A stretch of DNA of 60,000 nucleotides from Symsagittifera roscoffensis (lineage: Eukaryota > Xenacoelomorpha > Acoela > Convolutidae): positions 42,105,831-42,165,830 of the forward strand of contig NC_087070.1 of NCBI RefSeq assembly GCF_963678635.1, given 5' to 3'. The position numbers and the translations under genes are program-made. Below, in pieces: positions 47,126 to 56,423 of the stretch (position 1 is its first letter; the number at the start of each line of letters is the position of its first letter). The notes beneath the pieces were generated by a model, which worked only from the letters and a program-made list of their open reading frames with translations, searched no databases and had not been told where the DNA came from.

Positions 47126-50100
47126 TCATTCCATCATTTCTCCATCCTGATGTTCAGCGTCACTGTCTTCCAGAACTTTCTCTAACATGTCCAGAGAGTT
47201 GCGGGCCGTGCCCCAACCCTCCTGCTCCAACAGCCTCGGTTTGCAACAAGGTAGCAAGTCCACATTCACCTTCTGCTCCCGGTTCCTGCAAAAGCTGTTG
47301 TGAAGACACAGGCTCACGTTTCGTTCTAGGTCAGCTCTTAAGACCTCTTTCTTTTCATCTTCAGTAACACAAGGCGCTCCAGCTACTCGCTTCACCGCCG
47401 TGGTGACCGCGTTTCTATGCGTCAGGAAAGCTCTCTTATAGGCTCCTGGTCCTATGTCTAGCTGGAAAGATTGATAGGCTTCCGTGTTCCTTGACATGTG
47501 ACGCTTCGCGCGTTCATACATCCAAGATGTCATCACTGCACGGAACCAAGGCATCAATCTTTGCCTTGACCATATTCTTTCAATGGCTTTAGGTATTCTC
47601 AGAACCTTGCAAGTGGTTCTGAAAAGATCCAATTCACTACTCATTTTCACGTTGCTCAGCTGTTCAGGAGTCGGCACGGCCATCTCCTGCTCATTTGTGT
47701 CCGCATAAGCCTCCAACCATCTCACTGCTAGCATGGCGCTAACCACCACGATTGACACTGGTTGATTCTGATCGGGCAACCCCGTGGAGTACAACTCCTC
47801 CACGTCCCAAATTAGGATCAGGTTCCCACGTTTGGGGTACCACAACGTCTGCGCTAAGCAGTGGCAAGGATATTCCCCGTGGGTTCTCACTATGTTCCTT
47901 CGGGTTCGATACCCTGAGGCTCCCAGCAACGGTTCCACTTCCATCAGGATTCTATGTAGATCGTCTTTCTCTTCTATGGTGGGGAATTCAGTGGGTAACG
48001 CTCCACTCGCTTTCTGCTTCTGGAACTCACTCACGTTGCCTTCGTTCAGTATCATGAACTCTTCACCCACAACGTCTTGCAACTCGCCTTCGGATCTCTT
48101 CGGGACTGCCCGAAAGATCTTTGCCAACAAGTCATATGACCTCTCTGACATTCTGGCCAACCTCACGCATTTTGGCACAGAGAAAAGCTGGTCAACCAAC
48201 ACCTGTTGCGTCCTCGCATCCATCACCACCATGTGCGTAGGATACTTGCTATTGCAGTATGGCGCGGAGCTTGAACCCACCATATATTTTGAACCAGTAG
48301 GTCTGTGATAGGCTTCACTATCCCTCAGATTCATTTCATTCTCTAGGGCTTCTCGCCAGCCTCCAATCTTTTGCTCTGTCTGTAATGCTCCAGGGAATAT
48401 CTCCACGCTGAGGGACGCCACTAGCTCATGGGCACGCTCCAGGCGCTCGAGCGATTCTATCGAACTCGTCATGCTACAAAATCCCAAGGCTGTGATCAGG
48501 TTTACGTCCGTCACCCCATGGCAGTCTGCGACCAATTCCATGGCACTCTTATCTGACATGCTTAATCTTCCATACAATCGTGCCAGTTGTCGATGCTGCT
48601 CGCTCAGCGTAATCAGGCAGTGTCCCACGTTACAAACATGTCCTTCCATCCCACTGTGTTGAGCCAAGCATGTGCCTTGCTCCAACCAATCACTCGACGT
48701 ACCTTCCTCGGACAGCTCCGTGGACGGGTTGCTCTTCTTCTTCATCAATCTCATGCTTAGCAGGTGATGTATCATGGCCAGATCATGTAAACTCGCATCA
48801 TCATCCCTTTCCAATATGACATCCGCGGTCATGTCCCAGATTAAGCCTGCGTTAGGATGGGGACACCAGGAAGGCTTCATGAGTTCCCACATCACCACTA
48901 GACTGGTTTTCAAGGGACCGTCCCAAGAACCACAATCAAAACTCACTTGCCCTTTTAGCTCGGGAATCGAGGGTTCGACTACTCGTTCCTCCAAAATAAT
49001 TCCCAGCTTGGGTTGTTCCACCATCAGCATTCCGATCTCCTTAATTCGTTCAACCCAGAAGTTGAGCACTGTGACTTGCTCGTAGTCGAAGTATGCTTCC
49101 CTGGCTTCTTCGTTCACGAAGGGATTATACGCCATCCCTGGTATGCCAGACACGTATTGGAACGACTTCAGTCTCCCTAGGGTTGCAAACTCTTTTTGTC
49201 CTCTGACCGCTTCAATCAAGTCTCGACTCACTTTCAATTCTTTGTTGGAGTATCTTCTCACTTCTTCCAACTTGCGATAGCTTTCCATATCATTCGACTC
49301 CTTGTTTGGCACGGTCAATGGCATGTCCTGATATAGCTCTAGGAGTGCCCTAAGGAAGTTCCTTTCGCAATCAACTCCCTTTTCCCGAATGATCTTTATA
49401 CATTCTCCCAACACAGGAGTGGGGATGCGATCCACCACGAACCTGACAAAGCAAAGGGCATCCTTACGCTTAGCCCATGCTATCGCTGAATCGTCTTTCG
49501 AAATCAATGCTCGTAGAGCTTCCATTAACTCTAGCTCCTGTTCTCGTGATTTCGAGTCATTACTGGCTTCATACTCCGCCCTTTTGATGCCCATCAAGCA
49601 CCAAGCCAGTCGTACTTGCAGATCAGTTCTCACGCAAGGATGAGCCAGGTATGCTGCTACAGTCGCAGGTGCATTCATCGTCTCATCAAAGTATTTCTGG
49701 AGGGCCGCCCTCCAAGAAATCTCTAGCAACTTTTCTAATCCAATTTCGTTCGCTTCTGATGACATTACTGTCCCATATTCTTTTCGATTGAAGTTGGAGT
49801 TCTCCGTAAGCCCCTTCAAGTATTCTTGCATGGCTCGCTTCTCGTTCCAAGCCATCAGGTGCCCTCTCGCGGAGTTCCTCGCTTTCAACATTTCCACATA
49901 ACCCCCTGCCGGATCTCCCATGTGGACCGATTCCGGCACAGTTATTCGACTGTACTCGACCACGTCGAGTTGTCCTTCCAGTTTCAACTTGGCCATGTTG
50001 ATTCGCGAGGGCCTGTAATCTTCAAGTCCTCCAGATCCACATTGACTGATTACTTCCATTTCTAACTTGGTGTCTGCCAGGGTTCGCGCCGTCTTCTTCG

Positions 50101-53100
50101 ACCTTGTGGCGGTCACGGTCAGACCTGCCAAGAGCATAGGGGGTATCAGATTCTCTTTTTCTCCCCCTGTCAGCGTTGTAGTATCTCCCTGCCCGCTCTC
50201 GCCTGAGCGACCTGCGCTCGCTAAAGAGGTCACCACTGCGTTGGCTCTTGACTTCACCACTTTCGGGTTCATGGCTCGACTTCCTGTCTTCCCTTTTAGT
50301 CGCTTCAGCCCTTTCCTGGCTCGTCTGACAGGTAATTTCTTTGCAACATGCTGATCATCGGCACTGTCTTCTGTTACTGACTCGGTCAGAACATCCGACT
50401 CCATGGAGCTCACTATTTTCTCCAGGACCTCACGCATAATGGGTTGGTTCAATCCCACCTTCATTATGGACTGCGTCCCATATCGCCTTATCACGTCCCA
50501 AGATTTCTCCATGAAGTTTACTCGACTCCAGATTGCTCCTGTCTTACCTTCCAACTCCATTTGATATCTTTCCCATTCTTCTTCTGGTAATGTGCTGAGG
50601 AACGATATCTTCATAGACTCTTCGATTTTCCTCCTCCTTGGCGATTCATAAAGCAGTTTCTGTGGATCCCTGCTTCGGCACTCTCTAGCCTGGCTTATTG
50701 GGTCTATCGGAGATAGATCGGCTGACGCCTCCTTTGTAGGAGACATGAAGGACGATGGTGCCATCAACAATAGACTCCCATCGACTTCCCCATCGTCATC
50801 TTCACTGAACCGGTACTCTAGCAAGTCCCTTTCCAACGCTCCTAGATCGGTCTCTCCCGACTTCTCCGTCTTGCTTCCGGTCCCTTCATCGTTATCGTCC
50901 TGATCCATCAATTCATCGTCGTCCGCATCAGGTTTCGGCCTAGGTCCCGAGGGTCCTTGTCGTGCGTCTGCGCCCGAATCCGGCCGAGCCGGTACGGCCA
51001 TGTCTCCTGCATGATAAAACAACTCATCATCGACCAGGAACTCTACTAACTCCTCACCATGTGGGGCCAGGTCCTCTATCGTTACATATGAGCCACCTCT
51101 GCTCTCACTTGCCACCTCCAGCATCACCACCTTCGCTTCTCCTGACCACTTCAGTCTTGATAAGTCGTCCGCGGAAGAATACACTTCATTCCACGTTTCA
51201 GCCGAGACCTCTGGTCTCCTGGAGGGTAGTGCTTTGATCTTCTTCCTGCTCCAGGCATCAGGAAATGAGAAGTCGAACGTGTGCGCGGCAGCGACGTTCC
51301 AGCTGATGAAGCGCGGCTCCATCCCTCCACTCCACTTCTGCATTCTCTTCTCCGCGTCACGAGCCGCTCCGATACGAGGGGCAATGATGGGAGATGTGAC
51401 TCCCAACAACATCCTCCTTATCGGTGGATATCGATGGCATTGGTCCGGCAGCGGCCTGGACCCAGGAAGCCATGTCTGTTGATTCTCTTTTGCATGGGCA
51501 TAGGCTCCCGGCAATTGAGGTACTCCCACAGCCTCTCCTGTATCTTTCACCACTGGTCTCAGATTCCAGAGTTTTGGGTTGAACTGGATGTGGGACAGAT
51601 CCTCACGACCCATTCGGCATTTGAAGTGGTTGTTGAAATCCATCAACACCCAACCTGGCTCTGCTATTCTTCCGAACAGCCTATCATCGCTAGCCAGCTT
51701 TCTCAGTTCACTCTGCTCTACCCAATTCAGCACTGAACAATCCACTACTGAGACCAGGTTGACGTACAACACTGAATTCCTGTACGCTTTAACTTGTACA
51801 TCCGGGAACGCAAAGGACATCACCGGTCCATAAACCACTGTGACGAATTCCCTTAGTCCGTGGACCAGAGCCAACGGATCAATCCGCATCATAACAGCTA
51901 AGTCTGTTAATAAGGGCATGCCACAATACTGTTTGCACTCGCTTGCGTTCGTCGCCACTTTGTCCTCTCCTGTTACGCTTCTGTTCTGTTGCAGGAGGTA
52001 TTGAAGTAGGAGAGTCCTCCAGTCTTTCATCTTCCTGAGCGAGGCGGTTTCCAACTGTGCATTGAACTCACGACTGGGTCCCTGCAGTTGTTCAGGGTAA
52101 CGCAATAGCACAAGCAGGTCTCCCAGCCGACCATAGGTCATGGCAATCAGGGTCAAGAGTCCATCCAACCTCAAATCGGCCAACGCTTGGGTAAAGAGGT
52201 TTGCCGGTCCTTTCACAAAGTTTTCATGACCAAATGTCACGTATAAGGCTAACACCAGGCCAATCGACAACTTCCTGATGTCTTTGACAAAACTTGCGAT
52301 CAGGTTCCTAGATGCCCTCGGGTAGCACGTCGATAGGAAAGATGGCGTCCATCCCACTCCCATTCCGCCCAAGATAGCATCCGATCGTTCGTACTGTGCT
52401 TTCGTGGCCAGCACGTCCGCTTGGAACTTGTCCAGCGACATCGTATTCACGTCTTGCATCAGCTTCAACATCTTGCCTCCAGCCAACTCCCGGGCATCAA
52501 GTAGACTCTTCAAATACGCGTGTATCTCTTTAATTATTGCCGGCGCATGCTCAAACGCGTCTTCACCCAAGGTGCACAGCCTCGGTGACAGATACAACCA
52601 TATGTTGTTGTGTGGCTTCGTACGCAAAGCCATTGCCATGAGGTCCTCTTCTGCTGACGTCATGTTCTTCCTGATCATCCTTCCCTGCTCGTTCTCTTTA
52701 TGATCCATCTGCCTGAACCAGAGATCATCAGCCACCTGTTGTACTAACAGATGATCGTCACCTACCCCTGGTCTTAGCTTCAATAATCTTGCGAAGTTGG
52801 ACAGCTCCAACCCCAGAACTTCGTCTAGCACCAACCGAGTTGTGCTACAATCTCTGAGTCCCTGTATGGCATTCGAGATGTCAGACCAAACAGCGGGGAG
52901 CTCAGATCGGTGCGGATAATAATTGTCCGGGTCCACCACTCTGTTTGGGGCAGGAATTATCACGTTATATATCCCCTCCGCTATCGTCGTGACCATCGTG
53001 TACACAAATTGAAGGGGTTCAGGCAACGCAGCGTAGCCTGGTGACAATACAAAGATCACCTTCACCACATTCATGGTGAACCGTTGTCTTGCTGCTGCCT

Positions 53101-55993
53101 CTACCTCGGCCATCGCCGAGAGCAGTGTCATGATCGCTTCCCCTATAACTTCGTTACTCGGGATCGATCCATCCGTCAGACGTGACAATAGGCCTCTGCT
53201 TTGTAGATGATCATTCGCGCCTGCAACCACTATCACCTGCGGCTCCATGCTGACCACTCTCCGTACACTTATCATCATGCCTATCGCCTGTCCCCAGTCC
53301 AGCTTAGGCGCCGTTAAGAAAATCACATCAGGCCAGAATAGAGAACGGGGTGTATAGAGATAATCGGAGCCGGCCACAACCAGATACTTGGCAGCCTTCA
53401 TGTCCAAGGGATCATACGCTGCAAAAAGGCCATCACCTACTGGGGCCTTCAGATTCCCATATCTCTTGTCGTCTCCAAACACTGTTGTGGTTCGGGGATA
53501 ATCCCTAGAATATTCGCCCGGCGTCTGACCGGGTGGCTTAGAGAATTGTCTAAACATCTTGTGATGCTTGTTGCTGGGTTTGTTCTCCGTCTGAAACTTG
53601 CCTTTGCGCACTGGTGGTGTCCTTTCCCGTGCCCTATCTCGAACGTCGGTGAGCGACCGGGTGTTTAGAGGTCCAAAGGTGTTGTCATGAGGCAATCCAT
53701 CCAAGTCCGCATGTCGGAGTGAGGTCGAGGAGCTGAATTTCTCCTGCTCTGCTAGCAGCCAATCCACGCCCGGTATCCGATAAAGTCGCGACACTGTGGG
53801 ACTTTCACCGCCAGTCATTCTCATCACATCTTCCCGACACGTCAGGGTATTCATGTTCAACTTCGCCGACATGTCCGTCTTATACTGACCCCAATGGCTA
53901 GGATCTGAACTATTCCAAAGCAACCTGCTGCCGGATTCAATTCCCTCCGCTGGCACGGTGCTTGTCGACGATCCTGCCGTCGAAGCAGGATTCGTCGTGG
54001 CAGGCGAATCATTCCTCCTAGACGCGGTCTGGGAGTTGTTTCTATTACTCTGTTCCACCGATCTGCCGAGTCGGCTTCCAATCGATTGCGGCCTGGGAGG
54101 AGGGGCAGTCCCCAGCCTGTCTCTCACATTTGAGCTCGGAGCGACGGTTACGGCTCCAACCGTCTCCGTTGCCAAGGGCCCTAGGCGGTTGGCGAGGGAT
54201 TCGGGCACGGTTGCCCTTACTCTACTCCCTCCGGTCGAATTGGTCCGAGCCAAAGAACCGGTCGCCCTTAATTCTTGCTCCACTTCTCTCAACTGCGTTT
54301 GAAACACATCGTTGATCCAATGTCTCCCTCGTTGGCTATTGAAGTGCACTCCATCTCTGGTGAGCTCGATGTGATCAGTCATACGTAGCATGTTTTCAAG
54401 ATCCAGGAGTCGCAACTCGCCAGGATTGTTCCTCACCAGATTGCGGGTCATTTCATTCCACCGCGTTACGTTGCCATTCATAAAATCCGCAGCTGTAGTA
54501 CCCACCAAAGGATTTGGCGGTATCGTACACAGGATCACGAGCCTGGGTCTATACTTTTCCTTCAATTCATTCAACAGACACACCAACAGAGGTTCCCACT
54601 TGTTTTCTGGGGTTACGGGGGCTCTCGAGACGTCATTAGTCCCCAGCATTATTATCAATGTATCCAGACGATCCTCGCCCTGGAACTCCATCATTTTGAT
54701 CACTTGAGCCACTGAGGCTCCTCCAAAGGACAGAGTGGTAGTCTGGCCATAGACGGAGATCTCATTCAGATCTCTCACCAGACTGTCTCCAATGATCAAA
54801 TGGCGACTCCCTGGGGGAATCACTTGGTCGCTCGTGGCGGGGTTCCAGCTCATGTCGTTCAAGCAGGCTCGAGGATGCTCGGCTGGCACTTGCGTGAACT
54901 GATGACGTGTCATCAGGTTCTTCCTGATATCTACCACGCGAGACTTCTTGAAGACTCCACCAGGCGCAGAGCACGCTATCGTGCGGGTTGCCCGCTCAGA
55001 GCCATCTGATGAATGATCACGACGCTGGGAAGGAACGATCCTAGCCAGTGTCCGTTCAGTGCCTCTGTTGATCTCATCCATCGCGGCTCTGGCCACTTGG
55101 TTAAATGATTCCTGAAATTGAGGAGCTAGATAGGTGTCAGAAGGGTCTGGTATCGTGAACCTCTGACTCGAAGCAGACGGTCGTGTCTGCTGAGGAGCCT
55201 CGTGCCCCTTTGATGCATGCAAATCCAGAACCTCAGGTCCTCTCGATGCGCACAGCTCCTGCGCGGTTGTCCTGGGGCGTGTGTCGTTAGATCCCTCCGA
55301 GGACCTCATGCTCGCCAGGATTTCCGGTGACACTTGGCTCACCTTCGCCATATACAGCTCCTTCAGGTGCTTTATCTCATCCTCCTTGTAGGCCACCTGC
55401 AGATCTTCGAATTTCTTTTTCCATTCGTCTCTCTCCCGAGCTATGGTCCTGTACTCCTGAAGTTTGGCACACAGCTCACTCTGGTCCCTCTCCTTCTTCT
55501 CCAGTGTTTCAATCGTTTCCGACGTCTGGATCTCTATCTCGCTCACTCTCACTCTCTTCAGGGGAGGAGCAGCTGTTGGAGAGTCGACCGAGTGTGACGG
55601 GCCTGGCCCATCACGCTGTCTCTTCGCTCCGATTAATGGCTGCGCAGGTTGGACAGGTAAGGGCATCTCACCTAGCCGGTGGTCCCTTTGCTCGCCTAGT
55701 CCCGGCTCACGAGCCAGGTCGTGGCCGGACATTTCTCCGCGCCTCCATCTCATCAATCGGTTTCGGCCTCTCTCGGCGGTCCCGGACTCACCGAAGGCCA
55801 ACATCAACACTACTTCCGTAGGGCGATTCCCTCGACCCTCTCTTCCCAGTGCATTGAGGAGTGCGACCACAAACATCGCCAACCCCGGGTCTTCTCGTGT
55901 GAAGTCACAATCGATCAGCCGCTGATAGATCTCGTCTAGAGTCGCTCCTAGACTCGCTGAGAGGAATTCCATGAGTTCGTTAGTATCTCCCAT
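47126..55993 (-). CDS. E2 ORF2: 2,955-residue protein with SGNH hydrolase domain
   Basis: I chose ATG 55993 because MGDTNELMEF there aligns with the E1 start; an upstream TTG extension is unlikely. The arrangement matches E1 ORF2: helical start (LDEIYQRL), coiled coil (about 175-230), then an SGNH hydrolase with GDSLV (Ser404), GTNDVS (Asn453) and DGVHF (Asp547, His550), all catalytic residues retained. The second module has AGSDY (about 875) and AGANDH (about 925). A long Ser/Thr/Pro-rich linker (about 600-690) separates them. C-terminal islands shared with E1 include SWCPHP, SVPKCVRLARMS, CHCLAQTLWYP and NVSLCLHNSFC. It is cytosolic by appearance, with no signal peptide or membrane anchor. 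The C-terminal half is unrecognised. Confidence 0.85.
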   Translation of the reverse strand: MGDTNELMEFLSASLGATLDEIYQRLIDCDFTREDPGLAMFVVALLNALGREGRGNRPTEVVLMLAFGESGTAERGRNRLMRWRRGEMSGHDLAREPGLGEQRDHRLGEMPLPVQPAQPLIGAKRQRDGPGPSHSVDSPTAAPPLKRVRVSEIEIQTSETIETLEKKERDQSELCAKLQEYRTIARERDEWKKKFEDLQVAYKEDEIKHLKELYMAKVSQVSPEILASMRSSEGSNDTRPRTTAQELCASRGPEVLDLHASKGHEAPQQTRPSASSQRFTIPDPSDTYLAPQFQESFNQVARAAMDEINRGTERTLARIVPSQRRDHSSDGSERATRTIACSAPGGVFKKSRVVDIRKNLMTRHQFTQVPAEHPRACLNDMSWNPATSDQVIPPGSRHLIIGDSLVRDLNEISVYGQTTTLSFGGASVAQVIKMMEFQGEDRLDTLIIMLGTNDVSRAPVTPENKWEPLLVCLLNELKEKYRPRLVILCTIPPNPLVGTTAADFMNGNVTRWNEMTRNLVRNNPGELRLLDLENMLRMTDHIELTRDGVHFNSQRGRHWINDVFQTQLREVEQELRATGSLARTNSTGGSRVRATVPESLANRLGPLATETVGAVTVAPSSNVRDRLGTAPPPRPQSIGSRLGRSVEQSNRNNSQTASRRNDSPATTNPASTAGSSTSTVPAEGIESGSRLLWNSSDPSHWGQYKTDMSAKLNMNTLTCREDVMRMTGGESPTVSRLYRIPGVDWLLAEQEKFSSSTSLRHADLDGLPHDNTFGPLNTRSLTDVRDRARERTPPVRKGKFQTENKPSNKHHKMFRQFSKPPGQTPGEYSRDYPRTTTVFGDDKRYGNLKAPVGDGLFAAYDPLDMKAAKYLVVAGSDYLYTPRSLFWPDVIFLTAPKLDWGQAIGMMISVRRVVSMEPQVIVVAGANDHLQSRGLLSRLTDGSIPSNEVIGEAIMTLLSAMAEVEAAARQRFTMNVVKVIFVLSPGYAALPEPLQFVYTMVTTIAEGIYNVIIPAPNRVVDPDNYYPHRSELPAVWSDISNAIQGLRDCSTTRLVLDEVLGLELSNFARLLKLRPGVGDDHLLVQQVADDLWFRQMDHKENEQGRMIRKNMTSAEEDLMAMALRTKPHNNIWLYLSPRLCTLGEDAFEHAPAIIKEIHAYLKSLLDARELAGGKMLKLMQDVNTMSLDKFQADVLATKAQYERSDAILGGMGVGWTPSFLSTCYPRASRNLIASFVKDIRKLSIGLVLALYVTFGHENFVKGPANLFTQALADLRLDGLLTLIAMTYGRLGDLLVLLRYPEQLQGPSREFNAQLETASLRKMKDWRTLLLQYLLQQNRSVTGEDKVATNASECKQYCGMPLLTDLAVMMRIDPLALVHGLREFVTVVYGPVMSFAFPDVQVKAYRNSVLYVNLVSVVDCSVLNWVEQSELRKLASDDRLFGRIAEPGWVLMDFNNHFKCRMGREDLSHIQFNPKLWNLRPVVKDTGEAVGVPQLPGAYAHAKENQQTWLPGSRPLPDQCHRYPPIRRMLLGVTSPIIAPRIGAARDAEKRMQKWSGGMEPRFISWNVAAAHTFDFSFPDAWSRKKIKALPSRRPEVSAETWNEVYSSADDLSRLKWSGEAKVVMLEVASESRGGSYVTIEDLAPHGEELVEFLVDDELFYHAGDMAVPARPDSGADARQGPSGPRPKPDADDDELMDQDDNDEGTGSKTEKSGETDLGALERDLLEYRFSEDDDGEVDGSLLLMAPSSFMSPTKEASADLSPIDPISQARECRSRDPQKLLYESPRRRKIEESMKISFLSTLPEEEWERYQMELEGKTGAIWSRVNFMEKSWDVIRRYGTQSIMKVGLNQPIMREVLEKIVSSMESDVLTESVTEDSADDQHVAKKLPVRRARKGLKRLKGKTGSRAMNPKVVKSRANAVVTSLASAGRSGESGQGDTTTLTGGEKENLIPPMLLAGLTVTATRSKKTARTLADTKLEMEVISQCGSGGLEDYRPSRINMAKLKLEGQLDVVEYSRITVPESVHMGDPAGGYVEMLKARNSARGHLMAWNEKRAMQEYLKGLTENSNFNRKEYGTVMSSEANEIGLEKLLEISWRAALQKYFDETMNAPATVAAYLAHPCVRTDLQVRLAWCLMGIKRAEYEASNDSKSREQELELMEALRALISKDDSAIAWAKRKDALCFVRFVVDRIPTPVLGECIKIIREKGVDCERNFLRALLELYQDMPLTVPNKESNDMESYRKLEEVRRYSNKELKVSRDLIEAVRGQKEFATLGRLKSFQYVSGIPGMAYNPFVNEEAREAYFDYEQVTVLNFWVERIKEIGMLMVEQPKLGIILEERVVEPSIPELKGQVSFDCGSWDGPLKTSLVVMWELMKPSWCPHPNAGLIWDMTADVILERDDDASLHDLAMIHHLLSMRLMKKKSNPSTELSEEGTSSDWLEQGTCLAQHSGMEGHVCNVGHCLITLSEQHRQLARLYGRLSMSDKSAMELVADCHGVTDVNLITALGFCSMTSSIESLERLERAHELVASLSVEIFPGALQTEQKIGGWREALENEMNLRDSEAYHRPTGSKYMVGSSSAPYCNSKYPTHMVVMDARTQQVLVDQLFSVPKCVRLARMSERSYDLLAKIFRAVPKRSEGELQDVVGEEFMILNEGNVSEFQKQKASGALPTEFPTIEEKDDLHRILMEVEPLLGASGYRTRRNIVRTHGEYPCHCLAQTLWYPKRGNLILIWDVEELYSTGLPDQNQPVSIVVVSAMLAVRWLEAYADTNEQEMAVPTPEQLSNVKMSSELDLFRTTCKVLRIPKAIERIWSRQRLMPWFRAVMTSWMYERAKRHMSRNTEAYQSFQLDIGPGAYKRAFLTHRNAVTTAVKRVAGAPCVTEDEKKEVLRADLERNVSLCLHNSFCRNREQKVNVDLLPCCKPRLLEQEGWGTARNSLDMLEKVLEDSDAEHQDGEMME

Positions 55994-56423
55994 TTCTTTT
56001 CGTGTTGATTCTTCGTGTAATCTCTTCTGATTCAGTGTCAGTAAACAATTTCCGATCAATCAAGATCTAAAAGACAGGTCGCGACTTAGAACCATCATTT
56101 TAAGATGCAACATCAATCAATTCTCTAAAACTCTCCATTGAAATTCTCTTTTTCAATTCTGATTTAAAATTTTAGCACCAAGGTGGATCGTCCACCTTTA
56201 CTTTTGTCAGAGTAGCATGAATGTACGCTGTCACCTTGATGACCTGGGGTGCCCCAGGTCTTTTATGACACTAACATAAAACATAACATCACAATAACAT
56301 AACATAAACATCACATAAAAACCTAATCCCTAATACTGTACCTAAGACCTAACCTAATCTAAAACTTGACTCTAATTCTTATCGAGCAACTTAATAAAAA
56401 CCACTTATCGCCGAGCGCAATTC
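55994..56423 (-). other. E2 spacer between pol and ORF2, with two hairpins
   Basis: 430 bp with two tight inverted repeats: GACCTGGGG-TG-CCCCAGGTC (56241-56260, 9-bp stem) and AAGGTGGA-CGA-TCCACCTT (56180-56198, 8-bp stem, minus-strand reading). A splice-acceptor-like CTGTCTTTTAG on the minus strand ends near 56067, 73 nt before the ORF2 ATG. Confidence 0.55.
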
